The notes: generated by a model not told the origin, from the sequence alone. A stretch of DNA of 11,141 bases from Sandarakinorhabdus sp. (GCA_025458465.1 JALOSK010000047.1:1-11141), one strand, 5' to 3'; shown: positions 1-8,016, counted from the first letter of the stretch. Translations and numbers: made by a program.

Positions 1-1
1 A

Positions 2-187
2 ACGCTGGCTGCGGGCTTGTCCGAACCGCGTGACACGCTGGAAGACGTGATCGAGCCCTTCCTGATTCAGCAGGGGCTGGTGGCCCGCACCGCGCGCGGG
101 CGGATGCTCACCGGGCCGGCGTGGAAGCATCTGGGGTTGGTGGTGCCGGCCGAACAGACGATCCTGCCGCTCATCGACGAGGACTGA
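2..187 (+). CDS. ruvB: Holliday junction branch migration ATPase RuvB, C-terminal fragment
   Basis: This is the 3' end of ruvB; the ATPase part lies left of the window. The 61 visible residues form the C-terminal winged-helix domain of RuvB, which contacts DNA in the RuvAB branch migration motor acting on Holliday junctions. Recognisable family landmarks are [29 protein letters not shown] and AWKHLGL, which match the E. coli RuvB tail (TIEDVLEPYLIQQGF, RTPRGR) in order and spacing. A short acidic extension ending in IDED follows. The TGA at 185-187 is separated by only 2 bases from the ATG of the next gene, so the two were probably co-transcribed. In many alphaproteobacteria ruvB is followed by ybgC and tolQ; that arrangement is not seen here. 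The identification is strong for such a short fragment. Confidence 0.93.
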   Translation, partial: TLAAGLSEPRDTLEDVIEPFLIQQGLVARTARGRMLTGPAWKHLGLVVPAEQTILPLIDED

Positions 188-189
188 CA

Positions 190-1415
190 ATGCTGCCCAT
201 CGACACCGTGCGTGCTGCCTTCCCGGCTCTGTCGCTGGCCGATGAAGGTCTTCCCCGCGTCTATCTCGACGCGCCGGCCGGCACCCAGGTGGCGGGCCGC
301 GTGGTGCAGGCGATGAGCCATGCGATGATGGACGCCTGCGCCAATGATGGCGGGCTGTTCCGCACGTCCCGCGCGGCCGGCGCCATCGCCGATCAGGCCA
401 TCGCCAGTGCCGCCACCTTCTTCAACTGCGCCGATGATGAAGTGATCTTCGGGCTGAACACCACCAGCCTGTTCTTCCAGATGGCGCCGCTGATCGCCCA
501 TAATTGGCAGGCGGGGGACAATATCCTGCTCATGTCTCGCCCTGGCTGCAGGCGGCGCAGGCGCGCGGGGTTGAGGTGCGCTTCCTGGAATGGGATCGTG
601 AGACCTTTGCGTTCAAGCTGGAGACGCTGCCCGATCTGATCGACGCGCGCACCCGTGCCGTGGCGGTGGGCCATGCCAGCAACTTCCTGGGCACCATCAA
701 CGATGTCGCGGCCGTGTGCGCCGCCGCCCGTGCAGTGGGGGCGGTGAGCATCGTCGATGCCGTGCAGTCGGCCCCGCATATCGCGCTGGACGTGGCGGCC
801 ATCGGCTGCGATCTGATGGCGGCATCAGCCTACAAGTTCTTCGGACCGCACGCGGCGATCCTGTTTGTTTCGAAGCGCTTGCAAGGAATCATCCCGCCCC
901 TGAAGGTGCGCCCTTCGGCCGACGTGATGCCCACCCGCCTGTCGCCGGGCACGCCGAGCTTCGAGGCGATGGCCGGCACTGCGGCGGCCATCGATCACCT
1001 CGCCTGGCTGGGAGAAGTGGCTGGCACGGTGGCGGCAGACGCGCCGCTGCGCCAGCGGCTGGAGGCCGGGATGGCCGCGGCACAGGCGCATGAGCTTGAT
1101 CTGGCGCGGCAGTTCCTTGCGGGCCTTGGTGCCATCCCGGGCATCACGCTGCACGGCATCGCCAACCCCAACCGCCTGCATGAACGGGTGGCCACCTTCA
1201 CCTTCGAAATCGCCGGCCACAGCGCCGACAGCATCGCCGCCACGCTGGCCGCACAGAACATCTTTGCCTGGAACGGTTTTTATTATGCGTGGGAACCGGC
1301 CGGCGTGCTGGGCGTGAAGGAACGGGGTGCGGTGCGGGTGGGCTTTACCCACTACAACAGCGCCGCCGAGGTTGACGCGCTGCTGGGTGCGCTGGCGGCC
1401 ATGGCCCGCGGTTGA
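190..1415 (+). pseudogene. Class V aminotransferase / cysteine desulfurase-like protein, broken by a small deletion
   Basis: A PLP-dependent class V aminotransferase fold protein related to SufS/CsdA, closest in feel to the cysteine desulfurase-like VC1184-type subfamily. The N-terminal part reads from ATG 190, with GAGGA at 179-183 as Shine-Dalgarno, through GLFRTSRAAG and FGLNTTSLFF to about 530. The rest reads in another frame from about 531 (HVSPWLQAAQARGVEVRFLEW) to the TGA at 1413-1415. The second part keeps the PLP lysine in SAYKFFGPHAA (codon 834-836), the SIVDAVQSAPH strand and the GTPSFEAMAG segment. At the junction the family normally has roughly (T/S)RLDHDA before NVSPW. Those seven or so residues are absent, and the frame change (1 to 3) equals a loss of 22 bases modulo 3. 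The missing motif includes the His that stacks on PLP. As written, translation from 190 stops at 639 after 149 residues. Either a true pseudogene or a sequence error; the substrate of the intact enzyme is unknown. Confidence 0.85.
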
Positions 1416-2207
1416 TCAGGGCCGCAGTGTCCGATCTGCCGCCATGTCGCGCGCCATGAAGCCCGCAAGCTCGCGCATTGGTGCCTGATTGACCTTCACC
1501 AGCCCCGACCGCGGCCGATCCAGATCGAGCACCAGAAAGATGGCACCGGCCGCCAGCATCAGGAACACGGCGTGCGGCAAGCGTGCCAGCCTGGCATCTG
1601 GCGCGCCGGAATAGCCCAGCGAAAAGGCGGACAGCAGCAGGAATAGGCCAAGGGCATCGATCACCGACAAGGGGATATGCTCGCGCGCCATGGCTTCGCG
1701 TCGCCAGGCGGCATCATCAACCCGGGTCAGGCTGTCGACCATCAGGCGTTCGCGTGCTCCGTCGCCGCCCGCCGACCGCGCGAGGTTCCACATCTGCTCC
1801 ATCAGGGCATCGCTCGCTGCATCACCCGGTCGTTCGCGATCGGTTTCCTGCCCTCCTGTCGCCCACGCGAGGCGGGCATCGACATAGGCCTTCAGTGTGG
1901 CGGCCATCTGCGCGCGAAAGGGCGCGGGCTGAAGCTGCAGCCGCTGCCACAGCGAAAAGCAGGCGGCCGTCTCTTCGACCACCAGCTCACGCCGCGTGTC
2001 ATATCGGTTGAGCGCGACCGAAAATGTGAAGCCGACCAGCAGGGTGAAAAGGCTGAGGGCGGCGGTTGTCGCATAGAGCGTCTGGCCAGCGTTGTTCTCG
2101 CCGCGCCGTCGTTGCCAGGCTCTTCCGGCGATCATGCACACCCCGCCCAGCCCCAGCAGCAGCAGCGCCACCACCAGTGCAGGGAGATGATCGACCAGTC
2201 TATACAT
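1416..2207 (-). CDS. DUF4239 (bestrophin-like) integral membrane protein
   Basis: An inner-membrane protein of 263 residues with no established function. Hydrophobic segments at about 7-28, 46-65, 178-199 and 210-228 give a 2+2 helix layout around a soluble central region (about 70-175). Sequence hallmarks of the DUF4239 family are [25 protein letters not shown] right after helix 2 (shown here as TLLVGFTFS then [11 protein letters not shown]) and [18 protein letters not shown] after helix 4. I chose ATG 2207 because it gives a short cytoplasmic start and then helix 1. A TTG at 2234 would add nine residues; neither has a convincing Shine-Dalgarno. On the minus strand TTGACC at 2250-2245 resembles a -35 box, but no good -10 follows. 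Its TGA (complement of 1416-1418) directly abuts the stop of the convergent aminotransferase gene. The relation to bestrophin channels is only a family label; no transport role can be claimed. Confidence 0.8.
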   Translation of the reverse strand: MYRLVDHLPALVVALLLLGLGGVCMIAGRAWQRRRGENNAGQTLYATTAALSLFTLLVGFTFSVALNRYDTRRELVVEETAACFSLWQRLQLQPAPFRAQMAATLKAYVDARLAWATGGQETDRERPGDAASDALMEQMWNLARSAGGDGARERLMVDSLTRVDDAAWRREAMAREHIPLSVIDALGLFLLLSAFSLGYSGAPDARLARLPHAVFLMLAAGAIFLVLDLDRPRSGLVKVNQAPMRELAGFMARDMAADRTLRP

Positions 2208-2294
2208 GAGGAAGCAGCCTATCGACGGGATCAAGCCCCGCCAAGGTCAATTGCCACTGGATTTTGGCGGGCTTGCTTGGCAAAGCCAAAAGCC
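2208..2294. promoter_or_regulatory. Divergent intergenic region between the DUF4239 gene and leuC
   Basis: These 87 bases must hold the start signals for both divergently transcribed genes. On the plus strand TTGCCA at 2251-2256 is one mismatch from the sigma-70 -35 consensus, but nothing resembling TATAAT lies 16-18 bases downstream. On the minus strand TTGACC at 2250-2245 is also one mismatch from consensus, again without a recognisable -10. The two boxes lie back to back. The right half (2262-2293) is an inverted-repeat cluster listed separately. Promoter assignment is an inference from gene orientation. Confidence 0.35.
2262..2293 (+). promoter_or_regulatory. Overlapping inverted repeats immediately upstream of the leuC start
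   Basis: TTTTGGC at 2262-2268 is a perfect inverted copy of GCCAAAA at 2285-2291 (7 bp, 16-base loop). The same right arm can instead pair with TTGGC at 2277-2281 around a 3-base loop (5 bp), extended by GC 2275-2276 with GC 2292-2293 across an AA bulge. A third choice is GGCTT 2270-2274 with AAGCC 2283-2287. These pairings exclude each other. They fill the place where a Shine-Dalgarno would be, and none is visible before ATG 2295. Could be a translational control element, a repressor half-site pair, or chance. Confidence 0.25.
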
Positions 2295-3710
2295 ATGAGC
2301 AGCACCCCGCGCACCCTCTACCAGAAGATCTGGGATGATCATGTCGTCTCCACGCTGGAGGATGGCACCGCGCTGATCTTCATCGATCGCCACCTGATCC
2401 ACGAGGTGACCACCCCGCAGGCGTTCGAGGCGCTGCGCATCGCCGGCCGCAAGCTGCGTCGTCCCGATCTCACGCTTGCCGTGCCCGATCACAATGTGCC
2501 CACCACCGATCGCCGGCTCCCCATCGCCGATCCGATGTCAAAGGCGCAGCTGGAAGCGCTGGTGAAGAATTGCGCCGATTTCGGCGTGGAGCTTTACAGC
2601 ATCGACGCGCCGGAACAGGGCATCGTGCACGTCATCGGCCCGGAACAGGGCTTCACGCTGCCGGGCGTCACCATGGTGTGCGGAGACAGCCACACGGCAA
2701 CGCACGGCGCGTTCGGCGCGCTGGCCTTCGGCATCGGCACGTCGGAGGTGGAGCATGTGTTTGCCACCCAGACCCTGCTGCTGCGCCAGTCGAAATCCAT
2801 GGAAGTGCGGGTGACCGGCAGCCTTGGTTTCTCCGTCTCGGCCAAGGACGTGGCGCTGGCGGTGTGCGGCGTGCTGGGTTCGGGCGGCGGCGCCGGCCAC
2901 GTGATCGAATATACCGGCCCGGTGATCGAGGCGCTCTCGATGGAAGGGCGCATGACCTTGTGCAACATGGCCATCGAAGCGGGCGCTCGCGCTGGCTTGG
3001 TGGCGCCTGATGACAAGACCTTCGCCTATGTGAAGGGCCGCCCGCGCGCGCCCACTGGCGCGGCGTGGGACAAGGCGCTGGCCTGGTGGCAGACGCTGAA
3101 CACCGATGCCGGCGCCGCCTACGACAAGGTGGTGGAGATCGACGGCAGCGCCATTGCGCCGCTGGTCACGTGGGGCACCAGCCCGGAAGACGTGGTGGCG
3201 ATCACCGGCACCGTGCCCGATCCGGCCAGCTTTGCCGATGCCTCCAAGCGCGAGGCGGCGGCCAAGAGCCTGGCCTACATGGGCCTCACGCCCGGCACGC
3301 GGCTGGAGGACGTGGCGGTGGAGAATATCTTCATCGGCAGCTGCACCAACAGCCGCATCGAGGATCTGCGCATCGCTGCAGACGTGGTGAAGGGCCGCAA
3401 GGTGGCGGCGAACGTGCGGCAGGCGCTGGTGGTGCCCGGCTCCGGCCTCGTGAAGCGGCAGGCCGAAGCAGAAGGGCTTGATCGCATCTTCACGGAAGCC
3501 GGTTTCGAATGGCGCGAACCGGGCTGTTCGATGTGCCTTGGCATGAACCCCGATCAGGTGCCGGCCGGCGAACGCTGCGCAAGCACCTCGAATCGCAACT
3601 TTGTCGGGCGGCAGGGGCCGGGGTCGCGCACCCACTTGCTGTCCCCCGCAATGGCGGCTGCAGCGGCTGTCACGGGCCGGCTTGCCGACGTTCGCCAGTT
3701 GATGGGCTGA
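2295..3710 (+). CDS. leuC: 3-isopropylmalate dehydratase large subunit (isopropylmalate isomerase)
   Basis: LeuC with LeuD forms the [4Fe-4S] aconitase-family enzyme that converts 2-isopropylmalate to 3-isopropylmalate in cytoplasmic leucine biosynthesis. The protein is 471 residues, close to the 466 of E. coli LeuC, so it is complete. It begins with the typical [12 protein letters not shown], then [52 protein letters not shown] (as segments), and [14 protein letters not shown]. Cluster ligands are visible as Cys350 in GSCTNS and Cys411/Cys414 in GCSMCLGMN. The end has NRNFVGRQG and the usual [17 protein letters not shown] 2295 is chosen from the conserved N-terminus; there is no clear Shine-Dalgarno and a hairpin sits just upstream. 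Unusually, leuD does not follow: after a 173-bp gap comes a cyclic-di-GMP gene. The small subunit must be encoded outside the window if the pathway is functional. The assignment is very secure. Confidence 0.97.
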   Translation: MSSTPRTLYQKIWDDHVVSTLEDGTALIFIDRHLIHEVTTPQAFEALRIAGRKLRRPDLTLAVPDHNVPTTDRRLPIADPMSKAQLEALVKNCADFGVELYSIDAPEQGIVHVIGPEQGFTLPGVTMVCGDSHTATHGAFGALAFGIGTSEVEHVFATQTLLLRQSKSMEVRVTGSLGFSVSAKDVALAVCGVLGSGGGAGHVIEYTGPVIEALSMEGRMTLCNMAIEAGARAGLVAPDDKTFAYVKGRPRAPTGAAWDKALAWWQTLNTDAGAAYDKVVEIDGSAIAPLVTWGTSPEDVVAITGTVPDPASFADASKREAAAKSLAYMGLTPGTRLEDVAVENIFIGSCTNSRIEDLRIAADVVKGRKVAANVRQALVVPGSGLVKRQAEAEGLDRIFTEAGFEWREPGCSMCLGMNPDQVPAGERCASTSNRNFVGRQGPGSRTHLLSPAMAAAAAVTGRLADVRQLMG

Positions 3711-3768
3711 AGATGCGGGCGGGACGCCATGGAGTCGATGGCGCTGTAATGTGAAAGATATTGCCGAA

Positions 3769-3800
3769 ACGGAATTTTCTTTTCCGTCCGGTTACTTTTT
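3769..3800 (+). terminator. Weak candidate terminator downstream of leuC
   Basis: The gap between leuC and the next gene (3711-3883, 173 bp) is less GC-rich than the rest of the window. It holds ACGGAA at 3769-3774 and its inverted copy TTCCGT at 3782-3787, a 6-bp stem with a 7-base T-rich loop, and a run of five T at 3796-3800. The T run starts 8 bases after the stem, which is too far for a textbook Rho-independent terminator. TATTGT at 3851-3856 resembles a -10 box for the next gene but has no -35 at proper spacing. Nothing else in this gap is recognised. Confidence 0.25.
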
Positions 3801-3883
3801 GTCCTTTGCAACTGCCCGGTAACGCTAACCTTTTCTCAATGCCGCATCGCTATTGTTCGACCGTCGTCGAGTAGCGAGTGAGT

Positions 3884-6373
3884 ATGGAATCAACACGACC
3901 AGCGCGGGAAGGGCCGGCACTGGACCGGCAGGGGCTGGCCCGCAAGGGCTGGCACGTTTCCCCTGCGCGCATGGTGGTGCTGCTGTTGGTGGCGTTGTTC
4001 ACCATCCTGGGGCAGGCGGCCACCGCGCGGGCCGAATCGGTGCGTCTGAATTTCGGGGTGGCCGATTGCGCCGCAGGCGGCTGCCCGACGCGCGACACGC
4101 CGGCAGAAGCCGCGCGCTGGACCTGGATCGAGGTGCAGCCGCAGAACATGGCAACGCTGCCCGCCGGTTGGTTGCTCATGGTCGACAACACGCGCTTTTC
4201 AGCCATGGAAGTGCGGATCAGCCACAATGGCACCAGCACCGTGATCCGCCGCGGCCAGTTCGACCTGGCCCGCAACTGGACGCTGGGCAACAATCTGCTG
4301 TTCCAGGTGCCGGTGCCCGGCGCCGACGTGACGGCCATCAGCCTTGGCTTCCGCGACATGGATGCACCCGCGCTGATGCGCCGGGTCCAGGCGATGGACG
4401 AACGTGATCATGATCGCCATGTCCAGCGCTGGATCGTGCTGGTGGCGCTGATCACCGGCGTGCTGATCGCCGCCATCATCTACAACATGTTCCTGCTCAC
4501 CTGGCTGAGGACGTCGTTCCAGAACTGGTATGTGGTGTGGCTGGCCAGCGCGCTTGCCTATCTGCTCGTCTGGTCGGGGGCGCTGCTCTATCTGTTCCCG
4601 TTCCTTGCCGGGCCGTCGTCGGTGCGGACGTCCTATGTGCTGATCGGCCTGCTCGTGCTGTCGGGCGCGGCCTTCTTCTTTGCGCTGATCGAACGCGAAA
4701 CCCTGCCGCCCCGGATCGTGGATTATGGCCAGATGGCCGGCGTGCTGGTGGCGCTGACATCGGTGGTGGCAGCCTTCGATGGGCTGTTCCCGGCCTGGCT
4801 GGGTGACCGGATGTTCAATTTCGCCATCATGATCGTCACGGCCCTCTTGCTGGCCGGCACATCGATTGCGGCATTGCGGGGCAGCCGCACGGTCTGGGTC
4901 TACCTTGTCGGCTGGGCGCCGGCGCTGGCCATGCTGGGCCTGCGCATCCTGCGGAACTTCGCGCTGCTGCCGCAGGATGATGCGGTTGATCTGGCCGGCT
5001 TTGCGGCGCTTGGCTGGCAGTCGCTGATCCTCAGCCTCGCGATTGCCGATCGCTTCCGCCAGCTGCGCCGGGATGCCGACGCCGCCGAGATCGAACGCCA
5101 GACGCTGCGCCGGGTGGCGACCACCGATCCGCTCACCGGCCTTGGCAATCGGGCGCTGTTCCAGAGCCTGCTGGACCAGGGTGGCCCCCGCAAGGGCGGT
5201 CTCGACATCGTTGCCGTCGATATCGACTATCTCAAGCAGACCAACGACATGGCCGGCCATGATGCAGGCGATGCGCTGATCGTGGCGGTGGCGGAACGGC
5301 TGGCAGCAGCGGCCGGTCCGCAGGCGACGATTGCCCGCGTTGGCGGTGATGAATTCGTGATCGTGCTGGAAGGCGCGGCGCGCAATCGCTTGCCGGCGGT
5401 GCGCCAGATGATCGCCCTGTCTGCCGGCGTGCCGCTGCGCCATGGCGGCCATGATCTGATCATCTCCATTTGTGCGGGCCACGCCAGCGTGGAGGATGGG
5501 GCCACCCCGATCACCCGCATCCAGAAGCAGGCCGATCTGGCCCTGTATCGGGCCAAGGCGGCCGGTCGCGGCTGCTGGCGCAGTTATGATGAAACCATGG
5601 CGGATGAGGCGTCGGCGCGCAGCCGCCTGCTGGCCGATGCCCGCCAGGGCATCAGCAATGGCCAGTTCCGCCTGCATTATCAGCCCGTCTTGCGGCTGGA
5701 TGGCCGCCTTGTCGGGCACGAGGCGCTGCTGCGCTGGCAGCATCCCCAGCATGGCCTGTTGAAGCCCACGGATTTCCCCGAAGTGATGAAGGAAGCCAGT
5801 CTGCAGCCGGCGCTGCAGCACATGGTGCTGTCGGGCGCGCTTGCCATGGCGGCCAGCATCCGGTTGCGCCGGCCCGATCTCACCATGGCGGTCAAGCTGG
5901 TGGGCAGCCAGTTGCAGGGCACGGCGGCGGCTGTCTCCATCCTCGATGAACTGGCCCGCCATCGCGTGCCGCCGGGGGCGCTGGTGGTGCAGGTAACGGA
6001 AACGGTGGTGATGTCAGGCTTGGGCGGCACGCTGATCGAGTGCCTTGAATGCCTGCGCGATGCCGGGGTGAACGTGGCGCTCGACGATTTCGGCACCGGC
6101 CATGCCAGCCTGCTGCAATTGCGCGATGTGCCGGCCAACATCGTCAAGATCGATCGCAGCTTTGTTGGCCGCCTGCCCGAATCCGCCAGCAGCCATCACA
6201 TCATCAAGGCCATCATCGATCTGGCGCACAGCCTGGGCAAGCAGGTGGTGGCCGAAGGGGTGGAGACACAGGCCCAGCGCAACCAGCTGGTGCAGATGGG
6301 CTGCGATCAGGCGCAGGGGGCGTTGTTCGGCGAGCCGCAGGCCGATCCCACCATCGCCTCGCTCGCGGCCTAG
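3884..6373 (+). CDS. Membrane GGDEF-EAL protein with 7TMR-DISM-type sensor; EAL metal site degenerate
   Basis: An 829-residue inner-membrane cyclic-di-GMP signalling protein. Domains in order: signal/anchor segment about 30-50 after a long basic N-terminus (ending ATARA); periplasmic beta-rich domain about 51-180 resembling 7TMR-DISM extracellular domains, with Cys62 and Cys67; seven hydrophobic helices at about 183-206, 215-241, 250-268, 285-304, 311-330, 337-356 and 372-388; short linker; GGDEF about 412-568; EAL about 595-828. The GGDEF core is intact: DPLTGLGNR, Asp446 in VDID, Asn454, Asp463, GGDEF 487-491. The RxxD inhibitory site is absent (478-481 are GPQA). In EAL the motif EALLRW (613-618), DDFGTG (Asp734/735), Lys755, AEGVE (Glu791) and Gln811 remain. 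The Mg-binding Asn (RocR N233) is Lys671 and the first Glu of ExTE (RocR E265) is Gln703. I infer a diguanylate cyclase with a weak or dead phosphodiesterase module. ATG 3884 was chosen over GTG 3878; neither has a clear Shine-Dalgarno. It stops 5 bases from the convergent nadB. Confidence 0.92.
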   Translation: MESTRPAREGPALDRQGLARKGWHVSPARMVVLLLVALFTILGQAATARAESVRLNFGVADCAAGGCPTRDTPAEAARWTWIEVQPQNMATLPAGWLLMVDNTRFSAMEVRISHNGTSTVIRRGQFDLARNWTLGNNLLFQVPVPGADVTAISLGFRDMDAPALMRRVQAMDERDHDRHVQRWIVLVALITGVLIAAIIYNMFLLTWLRTSFQNWYVVWLASALAYLLVWSGALLYLFPFLAGPSSVRTSYVLIGLLVLSGAAFFFALIERETLPPRIVDYGQMAGVLVALTSVVAAFDGLFPAWLGDRMFNFAIMIVTALLLAGTSIAALRGSRTVWVYLVGWAPALAMLGLRILRNFALLPQDDAVDLAGFAALGWQSLILSLAIADRFRQLRRDADAAEIERQTLRRVATTDPLTGLGNRALFQSLLDQGGPRKGGLDIVAVDIDYLKQTNDMAGHDAGDALIVAVAERLAAAAGPQATIARVGGDEFVIVLEGAARNRLPAVRQMIALSAGVPLRHGGHDLIISICAGHASVEDGATPITRIQKQADLALYRAKAAGRGCWRSYDETMADEASARSRLLADARQGISNGQFRLHYQPVLRLDGRLVGHEALLRWQHPQHGLLKPTDFPEVMKEASLQPALQHMVLSGALAMAASIRLRRPDLTMAVKLVGSQLQGTAAAVSILDELARHRVPPGALVVQVTETVVMSGLGGTLIECLECLRDAGVNVALDDFGTGHASLLQLRDVPANIVKIDRSFVGRLPESASSHHIIKAIIDLAHSLGKQVVAEGVETQAQRNQLVQMGCDQAQGALFGEPQADPTIASLAA

Positions 6374-6378
6374 AGCCC

Positions 6379-8016
6379 TCAGGCCGGCTCGCGGCCCTGC
6401 AGCGGATCGAGCACGGTATCCACGGCCACAGCGGCCAGTTTCGGGTGATCGGTGCTGAAATGCAGCCCGCGGCTTTCCTTGCGGGCCCGCGCCGAACGCA
6501 CGATCAGATCCGCCACGGTCACCAGGTTCCGCAGTTCGATCAGATCGGCGGTCACGCGGAAATTGCCATAATAATCCTGCACTTCCTTGCGCAGGGTCTT
6601 CACCCGGTGTGCCGCGCGCTCCAGCCGCTTGTCGGTGCGCACGATGCCGACATAATCCCACATGGTGCGCCGCAGTTCGTCCCAGTTGTGGGCGATCACC
6701 ACTTCCTCGTCACTGTCGGTCACGCGGCTTTCGTCCCAGGGCCGGATGGCCGGCTGGGCATCGGCCGCCGGTTGACGGGCGATATCGTCGGCCACGGCCT
6801 GCCCGAACACCAGGCATTCCAGCAGCGAGTTCGACGCCAACCGGTTGGCGCCGTGCAGGCCGCTCTGGGTCACTTCGCCCGCCGCCCACAGGCCGGCCAG
6901 ATCGGTGCGGCCATCCAGATCCACCATCACGCCGCCGCAGCTGTAGTGCGCCGCCGGCACCACCGGGATGGGCTGGGTGGTGCAATCGATGCCCAGTTCC
7001 AGCAGCCGGGCGTGGATGGTGGGGAAATGGCCGCGCACGAAATCGGCGCCCAGATGCGTGAGATCAAGCAGCACATGATCAAGGCCCAGCCGCTTCATCT
7101 CGGCATCGATGGCGCGGGCCACCACATCGCGCGGGGCCAGTTCGAGGCGCTCGTCATAGCGTTGCATGAAGCGCGTGCCGTCGGGCAGCTTCAGATGGCC
7201 GCCTTCGCCGCGCGCGGCTTCGGTGATCAGGAAGTTGCGCACCCTGGGGTGGTAGAGGCAGGTGGGGTGGAACTGGTTGAATTCCATGTTCGATACCCGG
7301 CAGCCAGCGCGCCAGGCCATGGCGATGCCGTCGCCGGTCGCGCCATCGGGATTGGTGGAATAGAGATAGACGCGGCTCGCCCCGCCGGTGGCCAACACGG
7401 TGGCCGGTGCCGTGAAGGCCACCACGCGACGCCTTTTCGTGTCGAGCGCATAGACGCCGTGGCAACGCCGGGCCGGGAAGCGCGTGCCCACCACGTGGCG
7501 ATGGGTGATGAGATCGATGGCCGCCATGTGCGGGACCAGGGTGATGTTGGGGTGCGCCTGCGCCGCCTTGATCAGCGCCTGGGAAACGGCCCAGCCGGTG
7601 GCATCGTCAACATGCACGATGCGGCGGTGGCTGTGCCCGCCCTCGCGGGTGAGGTGCCAGCGTTCCGAAACCGTCTCGCCGGGGTTGAACGGCACACCCA
7701 GCCCGGCCAGCCGGTCGATGGCGGCGCTGGCACCGGCGGCAACATATTCCACGGCGGCGCGGTGGTTGAGGCCGGCGCCAGCCACCATCGTGTCTTCAAC
7801 GTGGGCCGCCACCGTGTCGCCAGCGTCCAGCACGGCCGCGATGCCGCCTTGCGCCCAGGCGGTGGAACCCGCGGCCAGATCGCCCTTGGCCAGCACCGCC
7901 ACGCGGCCGCGTTCCGCAAGGTTGAGCGCAGCGGTCAGCCCGGCCGCACCCGAACCGATCACGATGGCATCGAAGGCCTGCGCCTCAGGCGGCTGTTGCT
8001 TGGGGGCTTGGGCCAC
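6379..8016 (-). CDS. nadB: L-aspartate oxidase
   Basis: NadB is the FAD enzyme that oxidises L-aspartate to iminoaspartate, the first step of de novo NAD synthesis; NadA then condenses it to quinolinate in the cytoplasm. The protein is 545 residues (E. coli 540), complete, and collinear with E. coli NadB. Visible landmarks: FAD dinucleotide-binding GSGAAGL (21-27), STAWAQGGIAAV (51-62), REGGHSHRRI with Glu125, VLATGGASRVY, EFNQFHPT with His250, LAPRDVVARAID with catalytic-type Arg296, AAHYSCGGVMVD with His357, and GLHGANRLASNSLLE with Arg392. The C-terminal helical domain is also present. The start is GTG (complement of 8014-8016), the only start in frame before an upstream stop, preceded by GGAG. 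It overlaps the end of the ABC ATPase gene by 32 bp, so the pair is likely one operon. No nadA or nadC is in the window. Confidence 0.97.
   Translation of the reverse strand: MAQAPKQQPPEAQAFDAIVIGSGAAGLTAALNLAERGRVAVLAKGDLAAGSTAWAQGGIAAVLDAGDTVAAHVEDTMVAGAGLNHRAAVEYVAAGASAAIDRLAGLGVPFNPGETVSERWHLTREGGHSHRRIVHVDDATGWAVSQALIKAAQAHPNITLVPHMAAIDLITHRHVVGTRFPARRCHGVYALDTKRRRVVAFTAPATVLATGGASRVYLYSTNPDGATGDGIAMAWRAGCRVSNMEFNQFHPTCLYHPRVRNFLITEAARGEGGHLKLPDGTRFMQRYDERLELAPRDVVARAIDAEMKRLGLDHVLLDLTHLGADFVRGHFPTIHARLLELGIDCTTQPIPVVPAAHYSCGGVMVDLDGRTDLAGLWAAGEVTQSGLHGANRLASNSLLECLVFGQAVADDIARQPAADAQPAIRPWDESRVTDSDEEVVIAHNWDELRRTMWDYVGIVRTDKRLERAAHRVKTLRKEVQDYYGNFRVTADLIELRNLVTVADLIVRSARARKESRGLHFSTDHPKLAAVAVDTVLDPLQGREPA

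Noticed and set aside
504..639. Programmed ribosomal frameshifting in the aminotransferase
   Set aside because: No slippery sequence is visible at the junction and conserved residues are missing there, which frameshifting alone would not explain.
1677..2294. In-frame upstream extension of leuC by about 206 codons
   Set aside because: The frame is open by chance over the DUF4239 gene; LeuC begins at the conserved [10 protein letters not shown] segment right after ATG 2295.
2538..3635. A 365-codon minus-strand open frame across leuC
   Set aside because: Shadow of leuC, whose cluster cysteines and full-length match are unambiguous.
3713..3754. A 13-codon frame right after leuC (ATG 3713)
   Set aside because: Too short to support, no Shine-Dalgarno at proper spacing, no family resemblance, and not a LeuD start.
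4199..5962. A 587-codon open frame on the minus strand across the GGDEF-EAL gene
   Set aside because: Antisense shadow of a gene with intact GGDEF and EAL landmarks; biased, repetitive composition and no recognisable motif.
6361..6396. Ten-base direct repeat GCTCGCGGCC at 6361-6370 and 6387-6396 flanking the convergent stops
   Set aside because: Short, GC-rich and within the two C-terminal coding ends; chance is a sufficient explanation and no mobile element borders it.
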